Both the position numbers and the translations under genes were made by a program. A stretch of DNA of 64,000 bases from Candidatus Uhrbacteria bacterium (lineage in GTDB: Bacteria > Patescibacteriota > Patescibacteriia > 2-12-FULL-60-25): contig QEVR01000002.1 of assembly GCA_003576745.1 (NCBI GenBank), positions 299,884 to 363,883 of the forward strand. Direction: 5' to 3'. Below, piece by piece: positions 17,333-25,763 of the stretch; the first letter of the stretch is position 1; every line of letters starts with the position of its first letter. Below the pieces are notes generated by a model, which did no database searches, was not told where the DNA came from, and saw only the letters and a list, made by a program, of their open reading frames with translations.

Positions 17333-17454
17333 CCCAGGATATGCTGGCTTCATGAAGATGGAAAAAGAACACAAGCAATGGGCGGGCGGAATGATACGCG
17401 AGCCTTAATATGCCGTCAAGTGCCAAAGGGACGAGCTGTCCACATAAACAATAA

Positions 17455-17480
17455 TCCCCCTTTCTTCAATGAAAGAGGGA
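17455..17480 (-). terminator. Terminator after initiator tRNA
   Basis: A 10-bp stem TCCCTCTTTC / GAAAGGGGGA followed by TTATTGTTT on the minus strand, just past the tRNA CCA end. Confidence 0.75.
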
Positions 17481-17484
17481 CTTT

Positions 17485-17561
17485 TGGTTGCGGGAGGGGG
17501 ATTTGAACCCCCGACCTCCAGGTTATGGGCCTGGCGAGCTGCCTGACTGCTCTATCCCGCG
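17485..17561 (-). tRNA. Initiator tRNA-fMet (CAT) with C33
   Basis: Bacterial initiator marks are present: C1-A72 mismatch, A11-U24 pair, anticodon CAT and encoded CCA. Two positions are unusual. The anticodon loop reads CCCATAA, giving C at position 33 where U is nearly universal. The stem is CCAGG/CCTGG, so 29-41 is A-U instead of the third G-C pair of the classic GGG/CCC run. Confidence 0.92.
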
Positions 17562-17578
17562 ACGGATCGGCGTTGCCG

Positions 17579-17607
17579 ATGTTAAAAGAAATGCCCCGGA
17601 ACGTCAA
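17579..17607 (-). promoter_or_regulatory. Promoter of initiator tRNA
   Basis: TTGACG, 17-bp spacer, TAACAT, ending 18 bases before the tRNA 5' end. Confidence 0.7.
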
Positions 17608-17664
17608 GTACCTTAGACGTAAAAACAAGAGTTCCTCATTCCAAATTCTATAATCCCGAAACAC

Positions 17665-17860
17665 GAGAACTGGTGGCTAAGGGCACAAGGTAAAAGGAAC
17701 GGGTTATGGTGAAGATTGTAGGTGGGAGCTGTTGGCAATTGGCAAAAGGGCAAGGGGTTAAGGGAAACGGGTTATGGGGAAGATTATGCTCCCCCTACGC
17801 AACCACGTCCTACGCAACCCCCTACTCCCCACGCCCTACTCCGTATCCCCGCACATCTAT
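17665..17860. repeat. Dispersed intergenic repeat, copy B
   Basis: Contains gggagctgttggcaatt, ggcaaaagggcaagggg, aagggaaacgggttatgggg, gctccccctacgcaacc and the tail cctactccccacgcccta. The order of words is as in copies A, D and E. Its right end reads into the final codons of the methyltransferase gene at 17822, so the C-terminus RGYGVGRGE is repeat-encoded. Confidence 0.8.
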
Positions 17861-18358
17861 TCGATACTTATACAACTTCAATTCCCCATGTAGCGCATCC
17901 TCCTCTTCCGCCGTCCAACCTTCCATGGGCCAAACATACGTAATGACGACCGCGCCGGATTTGAGCTCTTGTTCCAGTTTTGCCTTGATGCGATGTGCGG
18001 CTTTCGGCATGAGAAAAAGGTAGACGACGTCAACATTGCGAAGTTCAGCGTTCCACAAACTCCGAAAATGAATGCGGGCATTCGGCACGCGCCTATTCCT
18101 CCATACGGCAAGAAGGAGCGGAACAATAGCTATCTCATAGCCACGAGCGGTAGCGCCCTTCCGCGCAGCTTCATGAACGAGACGCCCGTCGCCGCAGCCA
18201 AGATCCGCAAATACCGTCCCCGATTTCACATCCGCAAGGCGCATCGCTCGGTCGACGTGATGCTTCCGCGTGGGAACCCACGGCGCCGTTTGCCATCCCG
18301 CATATGCATAGGTGCCGGCCAGCGCGAAAAGAACGGCATAGAGGAAGAATTCAATCAT
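17822..18358 (-). CDS. SAM-dependent methyltransferase, FAM173-like
   Basis: The 178-residue protein begins with a hydrophobic helix (about 3-22), then has the class I methyltransferase motif I VFADLGCGDGRLVHEAA (about 48-64), an acidic post-II segment, and DVVYLFLMPKAAHRIKAKLE (about 110-130). The combination of an N-terminal membrane segment, VPTRKHHVDRAM and YLFLMP resembles the FAM173/ATPSc-KMT group of protein-lysine methyltransferases. The substrate here is unknown. It overlaps the upstream glycosyltransferase gene by 8 nt. The last few codons lie in repeat copy B, so the original C-terminus may have been replaced. Confidence 0.8.
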   Translation of the reverse strand: MIEFFLYAVLFALAGTYAYAGWQTAPWVPTRKHHVDRAMRLADVKSGTVFADLGCGDGRLVHEAARKGATARGYEIAIVPLLLAVWRNRRVPNARIHFRSLWNAELRNVDVVYLFLMPKAAHRIKAKLEQELKSGAVVITYVWPMEGWTAEEEDALHGELKLYKYRIDVRGYGVGRGE

Positions 18359-19481
18359 ATGTTTCGCGAATGCCCCGTAGAATGATATCGGCAGCCTTCA
18401 TCCAGGACCAGCGTTTAGCGGATTCCGCCTGCGATGACAGCCATGAAAGCCTGCAATCCGTATCCGCGATAATGCGCACCATGGCGCGCACCCAAAGTGC
18501 GTCATCCTCGGGATCAAGACACCATTCCCCTTCCCCGAGAATCTCCGGCAAAGCGCCACGATTCGACAAAAGAACTGGAACGCCCGCCTGGGCAGCTTCC
18601 AGCGCTACCAAGCCGAACCCTTCCGACAGGGAGGGAACGAGAACAAGCGACGCGTGCAGAAGCAATGCCCGCCGCTCGTCATCTTCGATGTTCTTTACTC
18701 GGAGAATATCCGACGCCGCAGAAATTCGCGCATCCTCGAGAGCGCGGGGAATGTCTTGCATGCGCCAGCCGTCGCGGCCGGCGATGACAAGATCTATGCC
18801 TGGAAGTACTCGAGACACCTGAGGCCAAATACGCGCAATAAACGGAATGTTCTTCCGGGGCTCTGCCGTTCCGAGTATGAGCATATAGGGTCTCGCGATT
18901 CCAAAACGCATAAGAATGGACTGCGTTTTCCGTCGGAGCTTCGCTCGCGAATCGGCAGTGAGTCCCGCAAGAATCGCATCACCTCCTTCGCCCGTTACGC
19001 GGATCGTCGCGGGATCCAGGAGACCTCTTTCAATGCACTGCCGCTTGGCGTATGCGGACACGACAAAAACAGCCGGAGCCCGACGCATGCCCCGCAGGAC
19101 CATATGTGTCGTGAGTGCTCGCCGGAAAAACGACTGAGGGAACCATTCGGGATGAGAAAAAATGTCCAAATCATGAATCCACGGATAGGCGGGAATCGGC
19201 AGGCCGAACGGCACGGCTCCCGACGGAACAAAAAATGCGTCGCACGCATGCGCATGCAGGGCGCGGAGGAGTGTTCTGCGCGATGCGTCCGGAAGCAGAA
19301 CGCGGGACGAGGAGCATCCCGAACTCGGACTCCCGTCATCCGGCCGGGCGCCCTGCGGCACAAACCATACCGTAGCTTCGCGGGCGGCCATCGCGCGCGA
19401 AATTGCGCGCGCCGCATGCGCAATGCCTCCGCCGGGCGATCCGTCGGCCGGAAGACAGCGGAGATCGATGCCGATATTCAT
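18351..19481 (-). CDS. Glycosyltransferase family 4 (GT-B fold)
   Basis: Transfers a sugar from an activated donor, probably in cell-surface glycan synthesis. The 376-residue product starts MNIGIDLRCLP with the GGG loop of family 4 enzymes. It has the linker MLILGTAEPRKNIPF (about 205-220) and the donor-binding EGFGLVALEA motif with the E-x7-E glutamates (about 295-310). An upstream in-frame ATG would add 18 residues without homology. It sits between the D,D-peptidase and methyltransferase genes in a minus-strand envelope cluster. Acceptor and donor cannot be deduced. Confidence 0.88.
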   Translation of the reverse strand: MNIGIDLRCLPADGSPGGGIAHAARAISRAMAAREATVWFVPQGARPDDGSPSSGCSSSRVLLPDASRRTLLRALHAHACDAFFVPSGAVPFGLPIPAYPWIHDLDIFSHPEWFPQSFFRRALTTHMVLRGMRRAPAVFVVSAYAKRQCIERGLLDPATIRVTGEGGDAILAGLTADSRAKLRRKTQSILMRFGIARPYMLILGTAEPRKNIPFIARIWPQVSRVLPGIDLVIAGRDGWRMQDIPRALEDARISAASDILRVKNIEDDERRALLLHASLVLVPSLSEGFGLVALEAAQAGVPVLLSNRGALPEILGEGEWCLDPEDDALWVRAMVRIIADTDCRLSWLSSQAESAKRWSWMKAADIILRGIRETYD

Positions 19482-19500
19482 GTTCCTCTGAAACTTCTCG

Positions 19501-20424
19501 CTATTCCTCCCCTCTCGGCCAGCGGAAGGTATCAAATGCCCAGGCGGTAAGCGCCTTCACTTCCTGAAATCTCCCGAAATGATTGTCACTGCCGAGCACG
19601 ACCGCAATCACTTCCTGCCCGTCGGGATGCCGCGTCACCTGTCCCAAGCAAAAACCGGCCTCGGGGAGCGATCCCGTTTTTCCGATAATAACTTTATACG
19701 GGTCTTGATTTAGATAGGAAGCGATGAGTTCATTGGTGGGCTTCATCTGGATCGATCGTCCCTCCGCGGTTCGAAGATCGAATCCGCCCGATCCCGTAAT
19801 ATCCCGCATGAGCGGGTATGCGGTTGCGCTCCGAAACAATCGCGCGACATCCGAAGCAGATGCGGCATTTGACGGATCGATGCCGCTCGCATCCCGGAAT
19901 GTGGCATGCCGGAGCCCAAGCGTCGCCGCCTTTTCCCGCATAGCCTGCAAAAACGCTTCCCTGCCTCCCGGCGCTGTCCTGGCAAACGCATTCGCCAGCT
20001 CGTTCACAGAAGAAATGAGCATAGCCCGAAAAGCGTCGCCGCGACTCATGGATTCGCCTGCGCGGAAATACCTACGCCCGATAGAATCAAAATCGGACTC
20101 TTGTATAGTGATTGTTTCAGATTCTCGAAGCCCCTGATCGAGAATCACCATGGCCGCCAGCAGTTTGGTAAGAGAGGCGATGGGATACGGAATCTCCGCG
20201 TCTTTGGCATACAGCACCGCGCCGCTGCCCACATCCACGACAATGGCGGATTTTGCCGTTGTTAGTACGCCCAGCGAATCGCTTTTCCCCCTGATGGGCG
20301 GCAACGCCGCTATCCGCGACGCTGTCCGCGGAAAACGACCGAGATTCGCCGGCACGGCTTCAGGAGCCGGATTCGCGTTCATTGCCACGGCGGCAAGGAT
20401 GGAGACGAGGAAATTCAGGGTCAT
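19501..20424 (-). CDS. D-alanyl-D-alanine carboxypeptidase (peptidase S11)
   Basis: Trims the terminal D-Ala of peptidoglycan stem peptides outside the membrane. The 307 residues carry a signal peptide (MTLNFLVSILAAVAMNANP) and the three penicillin-binding motifs: SLTK (SxxK serine and lysine) near residue 85, SVN near 140 and KTG in IGKTGSLPEAG near 255. It lacks the C-terminal beta domain and amphipathic anchor of PBP5, so it may be secreted or held otherwise. Its ATG is one base away from the scpB stop, in a run scpA-scpB-dac-GT-methyltransferase. Confidence 0.92.
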   Translation of the reverse strand: MTLNFLVSILAAVAMNANPAPEAVPANLGRFPRTASRIAALPPIRGKSDSLGVLTTAKSAIVVDVGSGAVLYAKDAEIPYPIASLTKLLAAMVILDQGLRESETITIQESDFDSIGRRYFRAGESMSRGDAFRAMLISSVNELANAFARTAPGGREAFLQAMREKAATLGLRHATFRDASGIDPSNAASASDVARLFRSATAYPLMRDITGSGGFDLRTAEGRSIQMKPTNELIASYLNQDPYKVIIGKTGSLPEAGFCLGQVTRHPDGQEVIAVVLGSDNHFGRFQEVKALTAWAFDTFRWPRGEE

Positions 20425-20425
20425 A

Positions 20426-21001
20426 CTAGACCTTCAGCTCTTTCGTTCCGTCCTGCGCCGTCTTCCCCGCCTCCAAATCGGCAAGAGCGTCGGTGAGGAC
20501 TTCGTGTCCGCGCATCTCTTCGTACTCCGGAAGGTCCTCGACCGACGAAAGTCCGAGATGACGGATAAAATCGAAAGTTATCGCATATACGGACTGTCCG
20601 AGCCGTCTGTCTTCCTGCTCTTCAACGAGGCCGCGCAACATGAGATTCCGTAAAATAAGCGCGGATTGAATGCCGCGAATCTGTTCCAATTCGGGACGGG
20701 TCATAGGCCCGCGATAGGCCAGAATCGTAAGCGCCTCCAAGGCGGGACGCGTGAGTTCCCCGAATGCTTCTTCCCGTACCACCTGCGCGACGATATCCGA
20801 GGCTTCAGGTTTGGTAACGAGCTGCGCGTCGGTACCGGATCGCTGCAGCATAATGCCCCGGTTCGCGCAGGCCGCCGAAAACTCTTTGAGCGCGTCCTCC
20901 ACGTCCGTTACTGAGCATTCGCAGAGGTCCGCGAGTTTCTTGATGGAAAACGGCCTGGCGCCCGCAAAGAGTATCGCTTCAATAGTGTGCTGAAGTTTCA
21001 T
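20426..21001 (-). CDS. scpB: Segregation and condensation protein ScpB
   Basis: Winged-helix kleisin partner that, with ScpA, bridges SMC dimers in chromosome condensation. The 191-residue product begins with the typical LQHTIEAILFAGARPFSIKKLADL and carries the conserved LTRPALEALTILAYRGPMTRPELEQIRG segment in two parts (about 83-110). It lies 2 nt after scpA, as in most bacteria. No smc gene is in the window. Confidence 0.94.
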   Translation of the reverse strand: MKLQHTIEAILFAGARPFSIKKLADLCECSVTDVEDALKEFSAACANRGIMLQRSGTDAQLVTKPEASDIVAQVVREEAFGELTRPALEALTILAYRGPMTRPELEQIRGIQSALILRNLMLRGLVEEQEDRRLGQSVYAITFDFIRHLGLSSVEDLPEYEEMRGHEVLTDALADLEAGKTAQDGTKELKV

Positions 21002-21003
21002 AC

Positions 21004-21747
21004 TTACACGAATTCGATTTTTAAATCTGCGAGCTTTTCAAGATCATTCGCGGCAATGGAGATATCCTCAAAGAGATCCTTTTGTTCCACGTTTACCACG
21101 CGCTGTTTTACGAGTTCGAGGAGGGCGAGAAAAGAGATAACCGCTTCGGACTTGTCCCGGGATTTTTTCAGAAAACCCGAAAAGGTAAGTTTTGCGTGCG
21201 AACGCAGGCGTTCGGCAAGATCGCGTATTTTTTCCTGAATGGTCACCACGCGTCGGACGGCGGCTTCCGGGAGTTTGACAATGGGTGTAAGGCGCTTCAG
21301 CACGAATTCCATGACATCGCGAAGCGTCTGCGCCGAAACGCCCGGTGGAGGCGCGAACGATGTTTCCAGACTTCTCAACGGCCTTTTTTCCCTCGGGAAA
21401 CTCACCATCCCCTCGTTCCACCGTTCGTCGATCCATTTGGATGCCGATACGAAACGCTGGTACAAACGGAGCTGTGAGGCGAGATCGGGGCCTTCTTCAA
21501 GATCTTCATCCAGGAGTCCGGGCAGAATAGCCTTGGATTTCATATACACCAGCCGCGCGGCAATCACCAAAAAATCCGCCAGCTCTTCGGGAAGAATGTT
21601 CTCCTGTTCCGCCTGCACATGCTGAATAAACTGATCCGCGACGACGGACAAGGACACATCCGTAATTTCAAGTTCTTCGCGCTCGATAAGCTGAAGCAAA
21701 AGGTCCAGGGGACCTTCGAAGGCTTCAATGCGAAACGTCACGGACAT
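21004..21747 (-). CDS. scpA: Segregation and condensation protein ScpA
   Basis: Kleisin subunit that closes the SMC ring. The 247-residue protein starts with FRIEAFEGPLDLLLQLIE (near residues 4-21), the family's N-terminal signature, followed by DFLVIAARLVYMKSKAILP and a C-terminal winged helix rich in VSFLALLELVKQ-like sequence. It is the first gene of the scpAB pair. The 86 nt between it and aspS carry attcg-type repeats, so the two may be separately transcribed. Confidence 0.94.
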   Translation of the reverse strand: MSVTFRIEAFEGPLDLLLQLIEREELEITDVSLSVVADQFIQHVQAEQENILPEELADFLVIAARLVYMKSKAILPGLLDEDLEEGPDLASQLRLYQRFVSASKWIDERWNEGMVSFPREKRPLRSLETSFAPPPGVSAQTLRDVMEFVLKRLTPIVKLPEAAVRRVVTIQEKIRDLAERLRSHAKLTFSGFLKKSRDKSEAVISFLALLELVKQRVVNVEQKDLFEDISIAANDLEKLADLKIEFV

Positions 21748-21833
21748 GCGGATTGCGAATGATGCGAATTACGAATGAACACCGACATGCATGACGGATT
21801 CGTCATTCGTGTTATTTGCGATTCGTAATGTTG
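21748..21833. repeat. attcg-type short intergenic repeat
   Basis: Contains gcgaattacgaatgaac and gattcgtcattcgtg, then gcgattcgtaatg. The same words flank the GxxExxY remnant at 6731 and 7098. Confidence 0.6.
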
Positions 21834-23228
21834 TCATTTTTTCATCTGGATATTCGCCTCATCGAGCGCTTTCTTGGGCAGGGGCGACGGGGCTCCCATC
21901 ATCAAATCACGCGCGTTCCCGTCTTTGGGATATGCGATCACCTCGCGGATATTCGGCTCGCCCATCATGAGCATGACAATCCGATCGATGCCGGGCGCGA
22001 ATCCGCCATGCGGCGGGGCGCCGTATTGAAAGGCGTCGAGCATATGTCCGAAACGACGCTGCTGCTCATCCTCGTCGATATTCAAGAGATCAAAGATTCT
22101 TTTTTGTAGTTCGCGTTCATGAATTCGGATGCTCCCGCTCGAGAGCTCGAAACCGTTCAGGACGAGATCGTACGCATTCGCGCGAATACTCATAAGATCT
22201 TCGCCCTTCATGAAGGCTTCCTTGTCTTCTTCCTTAATTGAACAAAATGGATGATGCGTGGCGCCGATGTGGCCCTGTTCGTCGAGTTCGAACATCGGGA
22301 AGTCGACAATCCACGCAAAGGCGAGTTCGTTCGGATTCTCCTTGTTGCGTCGCAAATCCGGCTTGTCGCTTCCGAATCGTTCCATGGATTCGGCATATGT
22401 GAGACGCGGGAATGGCTTTGCGATGATGGTCTTTTCCGGATAGAGCGTTTCGACCATGGCAATCATCATGGCTTCAGTGTAGGACAGCACGTCCTCCTGG
22501 TTGACGAAGGACATTTCATAATCAAGCTGGGTAAATTCCGGCTGACGGTCCCCACGCTGGTCCTCATCGCGGAAACAGCGGGCGATCTGAAAATACCGCT
22601 CGAACCCGGCCACCATGGAGAGCTGCTTGAACTGCTGCGGAGACTGCGGCAGCACGTAGAACTCTCCCGGATGCAGGCGCGAAGGAACAAGATACTCGCG
22701 CGATCCTTCCGGCGTGCCTTTCATGAGAATCGGCGTTTCGATCTCTACAAAATCATGCGCGTGCATATAGTTCCGGAAGAACGCGATCATCCGGTCGCGT
22801 TCGCGAATGTTCTTCTGCATCCTTGGACTGCGGAGATCGAGATAACGGTATTTCAAGCGAATCTCTTCGTTCACGCCGCGCGTATCGTCAAGCTCGAACG
22901 GAGGCGTCTTGGAGGGATTCAAGATCACGAGATTCTTTGCCAGCACTTCCACTGTTCCGGTGGGAAGGTTCGGATTTACTTGTTTCGCGCCGCGCGTTTT
23001 CACCTCTCCCTCGATTTCTACGACATATTCCGGTCGAATGCTCTGCATGAGTTCCGCCTGATCTGTCGGAAGTTCCGACGGCACAAGGACGACTTGGACA
23101 AGCCCGGATCGGTCGCGAAGGTCCAGAAACAGCACCTTGCTCATATCACGGCGGGTATGCACCCACCCTTGGAGTTTTACCGAGTTTCCGACGGCATGCA
23201 CCGTGTCTTTTGCGAGTGTTCGTTCCAT
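21834..23228 (-). CDS. aspS: Aspartyl-tRNA synthetase without the GAD insertion domain
   Basis: Charges tRNA-Asp (possibly also tRNA-Asn). Its 464 residues have the N-terminal OB-fold anticodon domain (VKLQGWVHTRRD), class II motif 2 in FRDEDQRGDRQPEFTQLDYE and motif 3 in GGFAPGIDRIVMLMMG. The C-terminus is of the bacterial kind (REVIAYPKDGNARDLMMGAPSP). Bacterial AspRS is about 590 residues because a GAD domain is inserted between the YAESMERFGSDKPDLR segment and the WIVDFPMFE segment. Here these are separated by only about 15 residues. Whether it discriminates Asp from Asn tRNAs cannot be read from sequence. Confidence 0.92.
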   Translation of the reverse strand: MERTLAKDTVHAVGNSVKLQGWVHTRRDMSKVLFLDLRDRSGLVQVVLVPSELPTDQAELMQSIRPEYVVEIEGEVKTRGAKQVNPNLPTGTVEVLAKNLVILNPSKTPPFELDDTRGVNEEIRLKYRYLDLRSPRMQKNIRERDRMIAFFRNYMHAHDFVEIETPILMKGTPEGSREYLVPSRLHPGEFYVLPQSPQQFKQLSMVAGFERYFQIARCFRDEDQRGDRQPEFTQLDYEMSFVNQEDVLSYTEAMMIAMVETLYPEKTIIAKPFPRLTYAESMERFGSDKPDLRRNKENPNELAFAWIVDFPMFELDEQGHIGATHHPFCSIKEEDKEAFMKGEDLMSIRANAYDLVLNGFELSSGSIRIHERELQKRIFDLLNIDEDEQQRRFGHMLDAFQYGAPPHGGFAPGIDRIVMLMMGEPNIREVIAYPKDGNARDLMMGAPSPLPKKALDEANIQMKK

Positions 23229-23274
23229 AGGATTTCCGCCATATCAAACCACATCCGCCCCGTTTGGCCAAGGA

Positions 23275-23688
23275 TTAAAAAGGGGGGCTGTCGGGAGTAA
23301 ATGGTTCACACGTACCGACCGGAGAATCCGGCCCGGTAATGCATTTCAGATCCGTCATGCACTGATAGTCCCCGACGCATGGTTCGCCGACATCTTTCGG
23401 CGGCGGCGCATCCGCGTCTGTCATGCATGTGCCGTACTGACGATCCCATGATTCTGACGGAATGCTGCACACGAGGCCGGGCTTGCACGGATACCGTTCC
23501 GGACCCCCGCATGCCATACCGGGTTCGCCCAGACGGGTCATATCTATAGCTGGCCTTGGCAATGAAAAAACTCTGTATCTAAAAAATGCCGGGATAGCGA
23601 AGGCGGCGCACACAAAAAGAACGAGCGCGACGACGCCGAGCATGATAAGCGCGGTCAGGCCCTTTGGGGGTGATTCATGCTTTGACAT
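23275..23688 (-). CDS. Membrane-anchored cysteine-rich exported protein, unrecognised
   Basis: The 137-residue product has a short basic start, one membrane helix (about 12-34) and an extracellular part with two cysteine modules. Each is a G-x2-C ... C-x5-C ... G-x-C arrangement (GMACGG...CKPGLVCS...YGTC and GEPCVG...CMTDLKCI...VGTC). The pattern predicts disulfide-linked knots. The ORF is open further upstream, but that part overlaps the terminator of the preceding gene. The ATG used here follows a -10-like TACAAT at 23695-23700 by only a few bases. No function is evident. Confidence 0.75.
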   Translation of the reverse strand: MSKHESPPKGLTALIMLGVVALVLFVCAAFAIPAFFRYRVFSLPRPAIDMTRLGEPGMACGGPERYPCKPGLVCSIPSESWDRQYGTCMTDADAPPPKDVGEPCVGDYQCMTDLKCITGPDSPVGTCEPFTPDSPPF

Positions 23689-23729
23689 AGGCACATTGTA
23701 CCCGACGAAATGCCATGACGCTATGCGCC

Positions 23730-23767
23730 AAAAAAGAAGCACCCCGACGCTGTGAACGCAGGGGTGC
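23730..23767 (-). terminator. Terminator after the lipoprotein gene
   Basis: Stem GCACCCC/GGGGTGC with extra pairs in the loop, followed by TTCTTTTTT on the minus strand. Confidence 0.8.
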
Positions 23768-23795
23768 ATGAGTTGGTCAGAAGCCGTTTGAAGGA

Positions 23796-24308
23796 CTACT
23801 GGCAAGGAACCGTGCTCACCATTACGGGATTGCCCCGGAGAGGGAAGGCGCCGTCCACGCGCGCATCGGGGACCGAATGAACGGCGTCCTCGTCCGTGAG
23901 GCTGAAGACATGCTCCCCAGTAGCGTCGGATGCGTGCGCCTGTATCCAGAACTGAAGTGACTTGGATGCTCCCGCAGGAACGACGAAAGGCGCCATGGGA
24001 AAGGTCACCGAGTCGGCGTTCACAACGCCTTCGCGGATGATGGCCCCGTTGAAGCCCCAGAAGCCGTAGTCCTCGGCATTTCCGGAACCGGTGCGCCTGA
24101 AATACAGCTCCTGAATGTTCATATCCGTGTCAGAGAGATTCGCAAGAATCACCCGGAACATGAGAGCCGGTTCGTCAACGCAAATGGTTTTGCCCGGTTG
24201 GATGTCCTCCATCCGAACTTCGAGCAGAGGCTGGTTGTCCGCGTCAATGGAGGAGCCGCCACAGGCCGACACGAACATCAGCAGCAGGCATGCGATGAGA
24301 TATTTCAC
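23796..24308 (-). CDS. Lipoprotein, unrecognised
   Basis: The 170-residue product has a lipoprotein signal peptide with lipobox VSAC (Cys16), predicting attachment to the outer face of the membrane after processing. The mature part looks like a single beta-sandwich domain (VRMEDIQPGKTICVDEPAL, then IQELYFRRTGSG, FWIQAHA). No known motif is visible. Translation starts at GTG with GGAG 9 bases upstream. It has its own strong promoter and terminator, so it is monocistronic. Confidence 0.8.
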   Translation of the reverse strand: MKYLIACLLLMFVSACGGSSIDADNQPLLEVRMEDIQPGKTICVDEPALMFRVILANLSDTDMNIQELYFRRTGSGNAEDYGFWGFNGAIIREGVVNADSVTFPMAPFVVPAGASKSLQFWIQAHASDATGEHVFSLTDEDAVHSVPDARVDGAFPLRGNPVMVSTVPCQ

Positions 24309-24398
24309 GGTTGTTTCTCCAAGGTCCTGCCTCCAGCATACCCGCCGGAGGGAAAATGGTGAATGCTACCCGCCCAAAGATGAGACAGATAACTAAAG

Positions 24399-24427
24399 AA
24401 TATAGAGGAAAACCGACAAACTGTCAA
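24399..24427 (-). promoter_or_regulatory. Promoter of the lipoprotein gene
   Basis: TTGACA, 17-bp spacer, TATATT, in an AT-rich gap, about 80 nt before the GTG start. Confidence 0.8.
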
Positions 24428-24450
24428 GTAATCTTGTCAGCTATAAATGT

Positions 24451-25236
24451 TTATTTTTGGCTCAATAGAGCCGAAATCGTATATAATCCATGGGGTTCTT
24501 TCTGCAAAGGCGCGGCCTTGAGCGCGCACAAAATGGCCGATGAAACACGGACAAACTGATCTGCCCGCCCGGTTAAAAGAAAAACATTGCGTATGGGTTC
24601 TTTTCGAAGAAATCGTATGAGTTTCAAGGTCTCTTGATCAATCATCTCGGCATTCGGGTTGGCGCTCCGAAGCACGCGATAGCAATCCGCGCAGGTCAGT
24701 GTCGCCGTATGCGGAATCAGGAAGAATTCCCCGTAGCGCATTTCTTCGCGGCATGATGCGCAATGCGTAAGCGCCGGCGCAAGTCCAACGCGATCCAGGA
24801 GCTTCAAGGCCGCAACGGCATACAGGAGTCCTGTCCGTTCGCGCGAGGGTTCGTCAGGAATGGATTCCCCCGCTTCAAGGACTTCTACAAGCAGCGCGTA
24901 GAGCGTTTCGTCGACAATGCCCGGCTTCTGCATGCGCTCGAAGAGGTCAAAGAAGGACCCGACGAATGCGAGCGCGCCCAATCGTTTACGAATGCCTCGA
25001 TGATGATTCGTAATACGGGCAACGGCAAGCTTGTCGTACATAGCTCCCTTCGCAATCATCACATCGATCTCCGACATGGGCGTCAAATGTCCCGCCTGTT
25101 TGGAGCGCGCAAGGCCCGATCCGCGCGCGACCGCCTCCATGAGCCCGTGCTGCCAGCCGAACATCACGATCATGCGGTCATGCTCGCGGAACGGGACGCT
25201 GCGCAGGATCACCACACGGTCGCGGAGATAGGGCAT
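24451..25236 (-). CDS. recO: DNA repair protein RecO
   Basis: RecO anneals single strands and helps load RecA in the RecFOR pathway. The 261-residue protein has the N-terminal OB fold (YLRDRVVILRSVPFREHD) and a C-terminal helical domain with a zinc site formed by CASC (near 160) and CADC (near 182). The start coincides with the family's N-terminus. It follows ruvX by 44 nt in a map-ruvX-recO minus-strand run, so a repair cluster is attached to the end of the ribosomal protein region. Confidence 0.92.
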   Translation of the reverse strand: MPYLRDRVVILRSVPFREHDRMIVMFGWQHGLMEAVARGSGLARSKQAGHLTPMSEIDVMIAKGAMYDKLAVARITNHHRGIRKRLGALAFVGSFFDLFERMQKPGIVDETLYALLVEVLEAGESIPDEPSRERTGLLYAVAALKLLDRVGLAPALTHCASCREEMRYGEFFLIPHTATLTCADCYRVLRSANPNAEMIDQETLKLIRFLRKEPIRNVFLLTGRADQFVRVSSAILCALKAAPLQKEPHGLYTISALLSQK

Positions 25237-25280
25237 GGGGGCGTAAGGAGGAACAGTGTAGAGGGAGCGGAAGAAAATTC

Positions 25281-25700
25281 CTACTTCCGACTCCCTCCTC
25301 CCTTTTTCTTCCTGTCAAGCCAACTCTGCAGGATCGCCGCCGCGGCCAAATCGTCGCGCTTCCTCCAGTCGCCGGCCTCTTCGGCCTGCCGTTGCGCCAA
25401 TTTGGACGTCAGCGCCTCATTTTCGGTGTCGACCACGAATCCGGCATCACGAAGCGCTTCGATGAATTCTTTTGTCTCGCGAACCTGCGGATTCTCCGCA
25501 TCCGCCTTCCGAAGAGGTTTCGGAATACCGACGACGAATTTTTCGATGTCATCACGCTGAACCATATCACTCAAACGATCGATGATGAGCTCGATACCTT
25601 CATTCGGAAGCACGCCCCACGGACTTGCGATGCGCGAATCCGTATCGCCGAGGGCGAGTCCGATGCGGCGAGAGCCGTAGTCGATGCCGAGAATGCGCAT
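25281..25700 (-). CDS. ruvX: Putative pre-16S rRNA nuclease / Holliday junction resolvase (YqgF/RuvX)
   Basis: RNase H-like fold enzyme of 139 residues. MRILGIDYGSRRIGLALGD holds the first catalytic aspartate, FVVGIPKPL the second beta strand, and the last acidic residues occur in LAAAAILQSWL. Family members mature the 16S rRNA 5' end and may also cut junctions; which applies here cannot be told. The C-terminus ends in a basic KKKGGGSRK tail. Upstream, 63 nt with degenerate repeat words (gctgttggc, aaacagctaat) separate it from map. Confidence 0.9.
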   Translation of the reverse strand: MRILGIDYGSRRIGLALGDTDSRIASPWGVLPNEGIELIIDRLSDMVQRDDIEKFVVGIPKPLRKADAENPQVRETKEFIEALRDAGFVVDTENEALTSKLAQRQAEEAGDWRKRDDLAAAAILQSWLDRKKKGGGSRK

Positions 25701-25763
25701 AGATTGCTGTTGGCTGTTCGCGATGAGCTATGGGCGCATGTGGCAATAGCAAAAAACAAACAG

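Noticed and set aside
17063-17374. 103-codon minus-strand frame in the leader of the 288-residue gene
   Set aside because: No ribosome-binding site, crosses predicted promoter and hairpins, composition not protein-like.
22251-23300. 349-codon open frame on the plus strand opposite aspS
   Set aside because: Antisense to AspRS with intact class II motifs.
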